From positions 9,262,641 to 9,326,640 of the forward strand of contig JANVCC010000130.1 in assembly GCA_025345505.1 (NCBI GenBank): a DNA stretch of 64,000 bases. Direction: 5' to 3'. Below, one piece after another: positions 1-11,763 of the stretch. The first letter of the stretch is position 1. Each line of letters starts with the position of its first letter. This DNA comes from Todiramphus chloris collaris. Taxonomy: Eukaryota; Chordata; Aves; Coraciiformes; Alcedinidae. A program made the position numbers and the translations under genes. Under the pieces are notes generated by a model. That model saw nothing but the letters and a program-made list of their open reading frames with translations, was not told the origin of the DNA and did no database searches.

Positions 1-3000
1 TTACATGCAGAGGTCCTGCATATTTCAAGGAAAGGGATTTACTGAGACATGCTTTGAATCTACCAGGCAGTAAACATTCTTCAGAGATACCCCCAGTGAG
101 ACACCATTCACATACCTTAGCGGATGTGAGGTAACAAGTGCCCAAATGGTGAGCTAGAAGTAAAGAACAGAGCGAGGAAGTTGTTCTGGCTGAGGTAAGG
201 TTTGCTGGAATATTCCTCTAGCCTAAGGACTGAGCCTGAAGCCTGAAGAAGAAATCCTTATCTCTCAACCAAGAGTGCAGTGAAGTTGTTAACAACATGT
301 TTTATGGTTTTATGTGTTCATAATCCAGTAAACACTGTAAATAGATACAAAACTCCCCCCTGATCTAGTGACCTCATTTATATACCTGCCAGGTAATAAG
401 ATTGCACTGGATGAGAAACTGACTTAGTCCAATCTGACGCTGCGGACAGTGTGTCTCTGCCCAGGCCAGACTCATATCCTGGGGACTCAGGCTTCAGGTG
501 CCTCTGGGAATGAGAGCAGAAAGAGGAGACTCCTGTGTTTTGCCTTTTAGGAGCCAAGGAAAACATGGCAGTGCTATCGGTCGTCCTGCACACCACCTGC
601 ATTGGCAGGCAACAGTCAGTCCCTCTTTGGCAAGCAGTATGTGGGGGATGAAAACAGCCAATTGTATGGAGTGAACATTAGTCTTGTTGTAGGAAACACG
701 AGGCAAAGAAATGGTTACAGAAGACATTTTCCAGGGGAATTAGCCATGCACCTTCCAAAACCACCTCACTAATTAATTACTCCCATAACTCCAAAATGTT
801 TCTTAACCCTTCTCTTATGCCCCCAGACTCCATTTCTTTCTGACAGTCAGCTTCCCAAAGCAATCTTGCAAATGCCATTAGGTGGTAACAAATTTAAGCA
901 GCTGCAGCACACAGAAAACCTGAGGACAATACAAAATGCATTGAACTTAATTTCAAGCCAGGCAGCAGGAAGATTATTGTACTCTTGTTACGCCTGTGCA
1001 ACAGACAGCAGTACAAACTTCCACGAAAAAGTTTAAATTAAGCTGCTGCAGGATTTGCAACTTGTAGTGATGTATATACAAAGAATACAGGTTCCAGGTG
1101 GGGAACTGATGTTATGTTTGTCAGGGAAGGCCTGAATTTCTGAAATAATTTAAGTGGCTAAAATATTTGAAGAAACGGAAGATAAGCTGGAATTCAGCCA
1201 CTGCTGGTTGGGTATAAGTTTCAGTGCACTGAAACTCACAGAATTCTCGAATTTTCATGTCAAGGAAAGTGACAAATGTACTGATGGATACAGCTGTATT
1301 TCAACCTTTAGTGTAATGAACAGAGATAAATCACAACACTCCAGGTCAATTCTTGGGGTTACTGGTGACGTAGTTCCCAATAGTCTGGGTTCTCAGGAAG
1401 AAGTGCAAAATAATGTTAGCAGCAAACCACTGGATCGCAGCATGGAAAATTCTCGGTATCCCCCTGCAATTTCACAGAACAAAGTGTGCTTGGTCCCTGA
1501 ATTGGCTCTTTTAGAAGTCACAATTATCTGGTTTTCACCTTGACTTCAATAACATCTGCAGTTATTGTTAGTATTTCTAAAAGACAAGATTATTTATTTG
1601 TCGCCAGCCCCTAGGTGTTGAAGAAGTGTAGACTCTCCAATTAAAGGCTTTTAACAGCTGGATGCTTCCTAAATGCTTAGCAGAAACATTAACTACTTAA
1701 AAAAAAAAAAAAATAAAAATTCTCACCAATCTGAAGAGGGCTATGCCTCTCAAAAGCGACAGATGAGAAACTTGTCGAAAGCAAAGAAAAAGAAACCCTT
1801 TAAATTATATATTGTTCTCTCTTCAGACAGCCAGAGCAATTAACTTTTTATGGCAAAATGCATGGCCCCATTTTCCCCAGTGCTAATTATTCCCAGGAGG
1901 GGATAGTGAGTCTGTATGTTCATGGCCTGTCTCATTCCGTTTACACTGATCCTCTACGCCAGATGCTCTCTGACATACTGAAGTCATTAGCTGGTGGCCT
2001 GAAGTAGTGCTCACACCATCTCTCATGGGTTTCTGGGTAATAGAGGTGTCCATCCTGAGAAAGACAAGGGCAGATCATGGCTGACACATGCTTCGTTCCT
2101 GACGATCCCACCAGTAGATGTGCTCCTGTGGCAATCACTAGCCAGATGAGTTTGTGGCACCTCACAAGCTGTCTGAAACAACTTTGTCCTTGACATGTTA
2201 TTTATTGCTGAGTTCTGCATCTATCCAGTACTAGGCTCAGGAATGCAGATGCGATCTATCACATGGGGTTTTCGCTTTCTCTTGCCCTCTGCTCAGAGGA
2301 GGGAAGGTAGCTGCTTTTTTTTAGTGTTTTCCTTTCATGTGTCCTCACTGGCCAAGAGGTTGAAGAGAGTGCTTGTCCTTTTTGACAGAAAGCAGTACAA
2401 TTTGACTTGGGCTTTGTTTATGGGCATTTTTTTCTGGCAGCAACAGAAGAGATAATTATGTCTCGTTCCTTCTGGAATAAGGGAAGAGGGCTGAGGCTCT
2501 ATGTCTTACCATGGCTCCTATCCCAGAGCTTTAGACAAACTTTTAGGGCCATAATGACAGTGAAGAAGTTCCTTGGATAAAGACTTTATTCACGCCCAAC
2601 ATTTTCTGGAAGGGCAAGCTAAAGAGAGCCCAGCATGTGTTTAATGTACCTCTGGTCCCTGAGGTAGGTTAAAGAGATGTGTTCAAGCAGAAGTTTCTGA
2701 TACATGAAGACTCTGGGGGCAGTCAGGGATTGAACGGACATGAATCTTGCCTTTGCATCAAAAAGATGTTACTTGCCTGTCCCATTTCTCTTACTGAACA
2801 GAAGGAGGATCTGATACAATCAATATTGTTTAGCTGTGAAACTGATGCATTTGCAGCCTGATTTACACTGGGGAATGTATTCTGGCTAATCTCTGCTTAA
2901 CTATTCTGTCTGCATCCTTTCTGTTCTGATAATAATAATAATCTCTTCCTTGATTAATATTCTAACCTCTTAAATATGTAAAAACTACCTAATTTTCTGC

Positions 3001-4038
3001 TGCTGCATACCTAAGCAGATATGGCATCTTAATTAAAGTGTTTGTCATCAACTAGAATTTACGATGTTTTCCCCCAAAATATCCTTGCAAGTACATGTTA
3101 TGGGAGGGTTGTTATTTTCCCTGTTCCATTTAAAAGAAATATTTTAAACTATTCCCAGTTTGCTCTTCCAGTGGAACACTCTGATCTCCGTGATCAAAGT
3201 TAATGCATTATATGAAAACTCCAAGAAGATTTCTCCATGCTTTCCCTCAAGTTGACTTATTTTGCCAGCCGTCTGTGCTCTGATCTTTGATATAGTATTT
3301 CCATTTTGCTGTAAGCACAAACATCATCACAGCAGCAGGTTGCATGAATGTGGCTAAATATCTAGTTATGTGCCACAGCCTACAATAAAGGGAATAATGC
3401 AAATTAAGGTTTTGTCTAATGCTATCAGCACTTGCTGTTGATTATATAAAACAGAATACAGTGTTTCTTACTTATCTTGCAATAAAATTAATGTTAAAGA
3501 ATTTTGACCTATTTCACCATTGACTCAATTTTGAAAGGATAAGACTAAAAAATACCCCCAAAAAAACAACAATACCCAACCTATTTATCCATTAAATTTC
3601 ATTACTCAAACGAAAAACAAAAGGAAAAGAAAAAGGGTGGGAGAGATGGAGGAAGGTAGGCTTCTACTGGTCTGACATTTACTGCCTGCAGTACTTAGAG
3701 TCTGCAGGTTACTTTGGTTAATTGAAAAGTCAGAAAGTATTAATTTCAGGTGAGACAAAGAATTCTGTGTAGTGGTCAGGATTGACAGCTATTTCCATAC
3801 AATAAATGAATTGAAATTTGAAGCAAAAGCCCTTGCAACGTGAAAGACTGAGGTATTTTGCCTCATAAATGTCAAAAAACCCCACTGAATTGAAAGCCCT
3901 GAAATGCTTGGTCTAGGAAACACCAGGTTGAAGATTAACATTTTCTTTTCTTTGTTGTACATTTTGACTGAAGCAATTTATTACATCTGATATGAACTAG
4001 AAAGATTTCTCAGTGTCTTTTTGGCAGGATTTCCGCCA
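1..4038. other. Unique non-coding sequence, no gene seen
   Basis: This stretch is AT-rich, CpG-poor sequence. I see no exon-like open frame with a recognisable protein, no RNA gene and no clear transposon. The longest open frame (1154-1543, + strand) begins at a GTG codon, has no recognisable domain and is of a length expected by chance. Small simple-sequence tracts occur: a 15-A run at 1699-1713 and an (AAT)n stretch at 2930-2943. The segment at about 868-1085 reads like a possible conserved non-coding element and is discussed under findings. Confidence 0.6.
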
Positions 4039-4057
4039 CCCCCCCCCCCCCACACAC
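4039..4057. repeat. Poly-C run passing into a short CA tract
   Basis: Thirteen consecutive C residues (4039-4051) are followed by alternating A and C. It is a plain low-complexity tract, and the C-run length is likely to vary between individuals or be prone to sequencing error. It has no coding role. Confidence 0.9.
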
Positions 4058-7000
4058 TTCAGATCTTCCTCTGTGTAGGCTAAACAACTTGAAAACATGC
4101 TGTAACTTCCAAGAAGCTGATGAGCTTCTGCATGTACAGCTATGAGTTTGTTTTAAATTTATCATTCCAGAAAGGCACGTAAACCACTGCTGACCAATGA
4201 TGTCCAGTGCTGGCCAACACCATCCAAGGATTATTCCATTAATTGAGTTAGTTTCTGTGGACAGAGTGAGCCTCATTCCCCTTTCAGTTGAGTGATACCT
4301 TTGGGTCCCCTTTTGTGGGAGGTTTTCCCTTTGTGAGTCAGTGTACGCACATTTTGGTTCTTTCTAGAAGGAATAGTCCTTAAAAGCTTAGAAACTAGTT
4401 GTGTAGTAGTATATTCCCAACTACTGTCTGAACTTGTAATTTAATCCCAACAGAAGGAGTGCCGAGTAATTTTGGTTACAGTAAATCAGCATTTTGGGTA
4501 GCTATTGCTAGCTGTTTTGTGGGTGCCCCTGTGACATGGACCATGAGGAACACATTGCTGACACACAACAACAGTGAGCAATAATAGCAGTCACAAGCTT
4601 CTCCACCAAATCTTGAGATCTGGGAAGAGACTTGTTCCAAAGAACCAGATTGCCACTACAGCTTTACTCAGTGAACAGCTATGGTGGAGAGAACATCTCA
4701 ACGCAGTCATGCAGAGTGCAGATGGTATCTTTCTTCTTCACCACCTTCTCTTTCCAGTTTTTCTTGGTCCTACAAACAGGGTTAGAATAGATGTGGGCCA
4801 TAAAAACCTTCAGCGAGGTATGCTAGATTCACAAGCAAGGGTGTTCACATTTTTAGTTTTTATTAAGAAGTAGCAACTCTCCTTCTTACACTGGCTGCTG
4901 TTATCAAGTCTTCAATGAGGAGTGTCAAACTTGTTCAGGAAGCTCCTGGGATATATAAGTGTAATAAAAGTATGGAAGAGGGCACAGATATAAGGTCCAA
5001 CTAACCATGCTTAAGAGGTAAGTATGTTAATTCCCAGCTACGTATGCTAAATGAATGCTGTGCTGTCTCATTTCTAGACTACACTACAAGGCTCATAAAT
5101 TCAAAGTAAGATCACATGTGCTCTGCACCTTGGTGCTATATTTAGTTTCATGTGTGCAGGGAAGGATAGAGTGTACAGTTACCTTCATGGGATCACTAAA
5201 AACATCTTGGTTAGAGAAATGCCATCAGGCAGCCATTGCCATAAGGGGTGCATTCACCCTGTCATGTGTGTTTCTGTTGTTACAGGAAGAATGACAGTGA
5301 CTCTTGATAAAGCTACAGAGTACAAACAGTTCTTCCATGCTTTTGAAAGAATTTCATGAGCATTTCCCTATTCTGTTTCAGAGTATCTAGGATGGGATAT
5401 CAAGACGCCTCTCACTAAACATCTCATACTTTAAGTGAACAATAAAAACCACTCCAAGCAGAATCTAACACATAGAACACCTGAAAAGGACATTTCCCTT
5501 TTCAGACAACAAACTGTGCACCAAGATGTTATAATTGGCTCTTTAACCTAGGCTTTCATATGATAGGCTTCTTGAACAGACATTTTGTTAAGAGCAAGCT
5601 TTCTGAAAGAAGCAGGGTAATTAATGAGTTCTCAATGGAAACATCTACATTTCCTGAGCAACTTCTACCCAGAGAGGCTGAATTTTTATTTGAATTTAGG
5701 AATCTAAATAGCTTTTTTATTCAGATACCTAAAAACTATTGCACAAAGGGCTTAAATGGGCCTTAATACTTAATACAAGCTCTCTGTATAAAAATGAAAT
5801 TCTATTCATAAAAATACCCTAAACAAAACAAAAAAACCCCAACAAAAGACAGAGATAAAATACAGAGAGAAATAAATCTTAGCACTAACACTATTGTCAA
5901 GAAGTAAAATGAAGCCATGACATGACACTAGATAGCTTTTGACTGTTGATGTCATGAAATGCAGCACAATATGTGAGAGCTGTACAGCAGCAGGAGTAGC
6001 CTGTGTGCTGACAGTAGAGTAACTGCCTCAGAGCTGTGCTGTGCCTTGACAAATAGACTCTTTCTTCCTTCTGAGTTTGATTAAATTAAGATTTCAGTGC
6101 TACTTCTTTGTATACAGCCTAAGTTCCCAGTCACATATATTCATTAAGAGTGACAAGAATAATCGTACATGACCTTTCTGTAGGGTAATAAAAAGAACTT
6201 TTTTATACAATGAAATAGCTATGTATCAATAAATTACACTGTAACAAGAGACATATGTTAAAGGGAAAATATTCTCCTAGCAATATAGAATGGGAAAGGT
6301 GCCTGTAAGGGAATCACTCAACAACAAATGGGGTCTGTATCTTAATACCAAGAAAATGCATAGGAGAGAGTTGAAGTGTTTTGTTGGCTTCATTTCATAT
6401 GAGAAAGTAGAATGGAAAGGTAAAGAATAACAAAAAGGAGCTACTGAATTCCAAATTTTGCTTCCATTTATTTACTTCCAATAGGAAAGTGTAGGATTTC
6501 TTTTGTATTACCTTTCACTTCAGACACTGCACTTTCAGGACACCTTGGGTCCCCTGAGGTCAAGGAAGTCCTACAGATGCCCATATTCAGCTGCTGGGTA
6601 AAGTAATCTCTCGGCCCTGACAATGTAGTGAACAAATCTAACAGCAGCTCAGATAGCAGATTTTTATATCAGGGTGATTTGGAGGACCAGATGTAACCTA
6701 AGAGACTTTTCTTACATGTTTATTTTTCTTTTATTTGGTCTTTAAAGGTACCATTAAAAAAAAAGAAATGTCAACCTAAGTTCCATGTTTGTTATATCCT
6801 AGTAAATCCCATGGCAACTTGTCCAGTTGTGGGGGGAAGGGAAGATTTTTCTGTCAGCTGTACAAATAACCTGAAGTTTAAAAACCCAGCTGCTTTTTGT
6901 CTTGCTTGTTCATCATTATGAGTAATAAAGATTCTGTATGCCCGGAATGTTGTCTAATCCCGAACTGTCTGTGATTGAAGGCAAATTCTACCATCATTGC

Positions 7001-10000
7001 TTGAAACAATTCTCTTGAAGACAGGTTTGTCAGGAGAAAAATCCATCTTTCCTTTCTTCTTCTCTGGGCTGTGTTGGTAGTGTTAACTTTTGTCTCTAAA
7101 ATAAAGACAGCTTTGAATATACACAAGGAATAGATCTGTAAATCAAGAAACAGTAACTTTGTCATTTTGCTGAGCTGAACCATGGCCTGAAGCTAAGTAG
7201 CTAAGTGGTAGTGAGATGATTTTCTCTTTTGTAATTCATTATATTACTTTCATGGAATTGTTTAGTAGTTCTTCATATCTAGTAGCAATTTGAATAATGC
7301 CCAAATACATACAGCAGCTTGGAAAATGAAGTAAGATGTCCTGACAACCTGTTTTCCAATATAAATCCATTATTATTTTATTTATAACTAATGACTGATG
7401 CCTGAAATAGAAGCCTGATTCATTAATTGTGTGTATTTTCTTTCTGGCCATACACCTGCACATGGTTTACTGTCAGGGTACTCAGGTACTCCTATTTTGC
7501 TTTTTATGCCAAATTATATGTCTTAGCAATTATTCCAGTTTTCAGGGTTCACACATGTAAGATGTCTCCTAATTCAGAAGGAAAGCAGATGGTGGGGTGA
7601 GAACTGCTGCTCTGCTGAACATTACATGAAACCTCCAACAAGGTGGGCACTGATAATAGAGGAATGATAGCTCTCTGAAACCCCATGTAGTAAAGCTTGT
7701 CCCAGAAAAATGGGCTAGGATGCATTCAGGAGTAGTACTAAGGTTGCATATAGATGTTAATTAAGTAAAAGTTGTCACTGAAAAAAATAAAATAACTAAG
7801 TAAAATTACAGGGTATTTAAGTTGAAACTTGGTGCATCTCTTTTAGTTTTCCCTTTAGTACATCGTCTCTGCTTTAACTTCAGATTAACTAACTGCTTCT
7901 TATAAAAGAATCAAGGAATATGTGTCTATACCATATGAAGATTTTAGGTCTTCTATGGCAGTTATCAAGAAAGTCTGAAGTGCCTGAACTAAAACACTGG
8001 AAAGTCTCCACCACAAGAAGCAGCCATGTTGGGATGAAAAAGTTCAGTTTGAACCTTTGTAGCAAGGAGAAGGGTTCTGGTTCTGTAAAGTCCGAAAATA
8101 TGTCTAACTACAGTATTTTTTGGTACTTATTATTTAATAACAACAGATAAAGAGTCAAGCCAAAGATGTATTTAGACCCACAAAATGTCTCCAGCTATGT
8201 CTAGCCATGGGTACTAAACAGGTCAAGGATTTAATGTTTCTTCCTTATCTACTGGCCCAGATCCAGTGATAAGATGTTCAAAAGCCTCCTAAACCAGAGG
8301 TGCTATCTCTGGGTTTAATAACACTTTGGAATTGAAAGGTGGGGAGGGGAGAATCATATAATATAGGTGGATTTTGCCAACCCCTAATTTCAAGTGACGG
8401 CCTCTCATTTCTATGTTATCAAAACCAGTGAATAATGGTTCCTCATTTATTACTTCCTTGCAATTGGTAATTTCACAGCCCTGTATTCTACCCTGTTTAC
8501 CTCCTTTTTTCATGCAGATGAGCCCTAGTTTATGTAATCGTGCTCAAATTGAAGTCATTCATACCTTTGATCATTCTTATCATCACTCTCTACACCTTTT
8601 CTAGTTCTGCCACATCAATACTTCAAGATGATGCAACCAGAAATGGTTTTGCTCTTTATGATCTGGGCACACTGTGGATATATAGTGTGACACAACACTT
8701 TCTGCTTAGTTTTCAATTTCTTTCCTAGTAATTTATTTTCTTTATTTCCTTCTGAGTGATGAACTGTCATTTTCATAAAATTATCAGGTTTTGTTCTGAA
8801 TTTCATCTGCTATTTTGTTACACAGTCACTTAGTATTGTGAGGTGTTTCTGGTATTCTACATAGTGATTTTATTGCCTTGCTTATCATCAGATTTTGCCA
8901 CCTCATTCTACACCTGTTTTGCCAGATAACTGCAAGAGAAAGATACAGCATGGGCTTCAACATAGGTCCCTCTGGGGGGACCACTAGCAATATCCATTCT
9001 CTGTGAAAGCTCAGACAGGGGCTCACTCCTCCCTTTCTTGCCTACCCTGTAATCAATTAATAAATCATAGACACAATATCCACCTTTTCTTCAAATTTTA
9101 GTTTCTTCATTAGCTTTTTGGGAGGAAGGTATTAGAAAAATCCCACTATGCACTATCAAGCTGATCACTTTTGTTCATAGCACTTTGTGGAGGGATCTCA
9201 TTGATTTGTGAGGTGTGACTCATTGATGTGAAAATCAGGTTGATTGTCCTCATTATTGTAGTAATGCTTAAGTGCTTTACTGAGCTGGAACCTGTTTCTT
9301 ACAAAGGTCTGAAAACTTAGATTTCCTTTAATAATGGAGCCACTCTGCCCTTGTGACTGTCCCCTGTAAAAGGCTTGACCAGCTATAAGAGCACACATCA
9401 CTGAGGTAACTTTGCTCCCACTGGTACCACACACATCAGTTAGGACAGAATTAGGCTTTCGTGGTGATTTTTCCAGTGCATCTGAAGCACAGGTGAAGTT
9501 TCTGTCTGCAGAAAGTGAAGGACAGGATATATATGCCTAATCTACAGACCTCCATTATCTAAACTGAGGATTCAAGTTCACTAGCTGTAGCTGATTATCG
9601 TGTTTCATATTTGCACCATAATTTTTCTGAGCAGTGCTAATTTGCTGCCTAATGAGTCTGTAAGCTTTTTCCAGATGCTGGTGATGTGAAGTGCAGTGGG
9701 TTTTTTTCCTTCCTATTTGAAAGTTTTGCCGTTGTGTTGCCAGTGTTAAATCCAGTAATGATCAGAGGGGAGAGAGTAGTTATCAGCAGTAATTTCTGCA
9801 GAGAATCTGCCCTCTAACAAGACTTAGATGCCTCAACAGCATTCTTTGTATGCATTCAGTATTGAACTGAGTGATACCATTTTACTCTTAAATGTTGGGC
9901 ATAAATATTATTTATGTCATGCTCAGTATTTGACAGAGTAACTTGACTAGCTGAGGCTGGCTTTCCAAGTGACGGTCAGTTCTGTATTATTTTTGGTTTT

Positions 10001-11363
10001 GTTGTGAACCCTTATCCTGCAGGTTGCATTCAGAAGAGTGTTTAAACAGAGCTAGATTCAGCCACCTATTTTGTTGTACCCAAAGGACCTGCTGTAGACC
10101 ATGGCAGAGTCTACAAGACAGCAAGGGAAACAGCTGGTAGTTGGTTTCCTATCTAGAAATAACTATCTGTGTTTCTAAAGTTAAAATTTCCTAGAAACAG
10201 CAGCTCACAAAAAACCCTTGAGTTTATTTGTTTTTGATAGAAGGAAGAAATTAATTTTCATCCATCAGGTGATATTTCTTGCCTCTAGCAGATCTCCCAT
10301 TAAAGACACATGGGTACGTAGCAGGAAAAGTGAGACAAAAAACTTTTGGGTAATTTCACATATTTTAAATATTTTTCTTCTTTGAGTCAAAAGATCTTGA
10401 CAGGTGTATCAGTTTTAGAAAAAAGGGCTGATTATGCATTACATTTTTGGTTGTCACATTCACATAAAATAGCTCTGTAATATGCATGGCTTCAAGGCAG
10501 TGGCCATCAAGGTCCTGCCCATATTACTTAACTGCTTTCATGTCCTTCTCTGATGATGTCTTTGAGGAATCTTTGCTACTTTTGTACCATATCAAATATA
10601 GACTTTATAATGCAAGAACAAGTATGCAAATATACTCTGGGCTTCTCTTCACACTACTATGAGGACTAAAATACATAACTGTATGACAAATGCAGTTATT
10701 CTGCCAACCTCAAATCCTCTCTTTATCTGCAATTGGATTAAATATTTTTTTCAGCCTAAATCAGCTCTCACTTTTTGCTATATGCAATGGCAGAGGCCAG
10801 AGATGGTTACAGAGAATGAAGCAATCTTATTACTTCTTTTTGGCAGGCTTTAGCTGACATAAACCAATTTTGATATTTCTAATAATTACCTCTGTTGTGT
10901 TAACACCTAAACACCACAAATGAGATCCTTGCCTTAGGGTCTATAAGGCCAAATGAGCAAATTCAGCCTCTAAAGAATTTATAATCAGCACAATATAAGG
11001 AAAACAATGGTCAGGAAAAAAAAGTGAGATAGAAAGACTAACAATATATGCTAAAGGGTCACAAATCTTACTGATGCTTCTTATTACACACATGCATGCT
11101 TATATACAGACAGGTGTATAAAGTAGTTTTTATAAAGGACAGAATGGGATTATGTTTTCTGAACATTTTAGTTTTGTCCATTTTGAAACCACTCCACCCC
11201 AAAACTGCCCCCCCCCAAAAGATCCATGAAAAATCAAACAACAAAAACCCTCAAACCAACTAGCTTGACTCCTGGACTGTGAGTGAGGTTGCATATGAAA
11301 AAACACTATCCTGAACAGGACAAGAAGGTTTAGGGAAGATTTAGGAGTATCCTTCTGCCTAGG
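4058..11363. other. Unique non-coding sequence, no gene seen
   Basis: This is about 7 kb of AT-rich unique sequence with no supported gene. Open frames here are all about 100 codons or shorter and give no recognisable protein. Low-complexity patches include an A/C-rich tract near 5820-5848 and a 9-C run at 11208-11216. I found no clear interspersed repeat before the CR1 pair that starts at 11364. Very old, diverged repeats could be missed by eye. Confidence 0.55.
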
Positions 11364-11487
11364 AGGAGGTTGGATGGGGCTCTGAGCAACCTGCTCTAGT
11401 GGGAGGTGTCCCTGCCATTAGCAGGGGGGTTGGAACTACATAATCTTTAGGGTCCCTTCCAACCCTGACAATTCTATAATTCTGTGA
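11364..11487 (+). mobile_element. CR1 LINE fragment, 3' end
   Basis: This is a short, 5'-truncated copy of the 3' untranslated end of a CR1 non-LTR retrotransposon. The sequence shows the usual order of CR1 3' words: a 'gagcaacctgctctag' block, a 'gcaggggggttgga' block, then 'gggtcccttccaaccctgac', ending in the diagnostic tail 'attctataattctgtgaa'. CR1 is the dominant LINE of bird genomes, and most copies are truncated like this because reverse transcription starts at the 3' end. The copy holds no coding sequence. A second CR1 3' end lies about 44 bases downstream in the same orientation. Confidence 0.88.
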
Positions 11488-11530
11488 AGAGGGAGCTGGG
11501 TCATACCATACCTTTCCTAGGGTGCATGGA

Positions 11531-11763
11531 AGGACAGTGAACAATAGGGCTTCTAAACTGAATGAGGAGAGATTGCCACTGGCTGTTAGATAAGTTTTTC
11601 ATTTTGGGGATAATTAACCATTGGGAAATGCTGAACACAGAGTCTGCAGACACTCCACACTTGGAAGACTGAGACGCAACTTAATCAAGCCCTGAACTTA
11701 TGCTCTGAGTAGTATGTTCAACTGAGACCACTCCAGGTCCCTTCCCACCTGAACTGTCTTATG
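11531..11763 (+). mobile_element. Older CR1 LINE fragment, 3' end
   Basis: This is a more diverged CR1 3' fragment in the same orientation as its neighbour. Starting near 'aaactgaatgaggagagatt', it runs through the C-terminal coding part of CR1 ORF2 (degraded) and an 'actgggaacaggctgcc'-like region near 11620, and ends with 'ccaggtcccttcccacctga' and a decayed 'actgtcttatga' tail. The open frame is broken. The order of blocks matches the CR1 3' end, but divergence is clearly higher than in the copy at 25.1 kb, so this is probably an older subfamily. The exact 5' limit is uncertain by about 20 bases. Confidence 0.75.

Noticed and set aside
1154-1543. 129-codon open frame on the + strand
   Set aside because: It begins at GTG instead of ATG, shows no domain or low-divergence family word, and its length is within chance expectation for this window.
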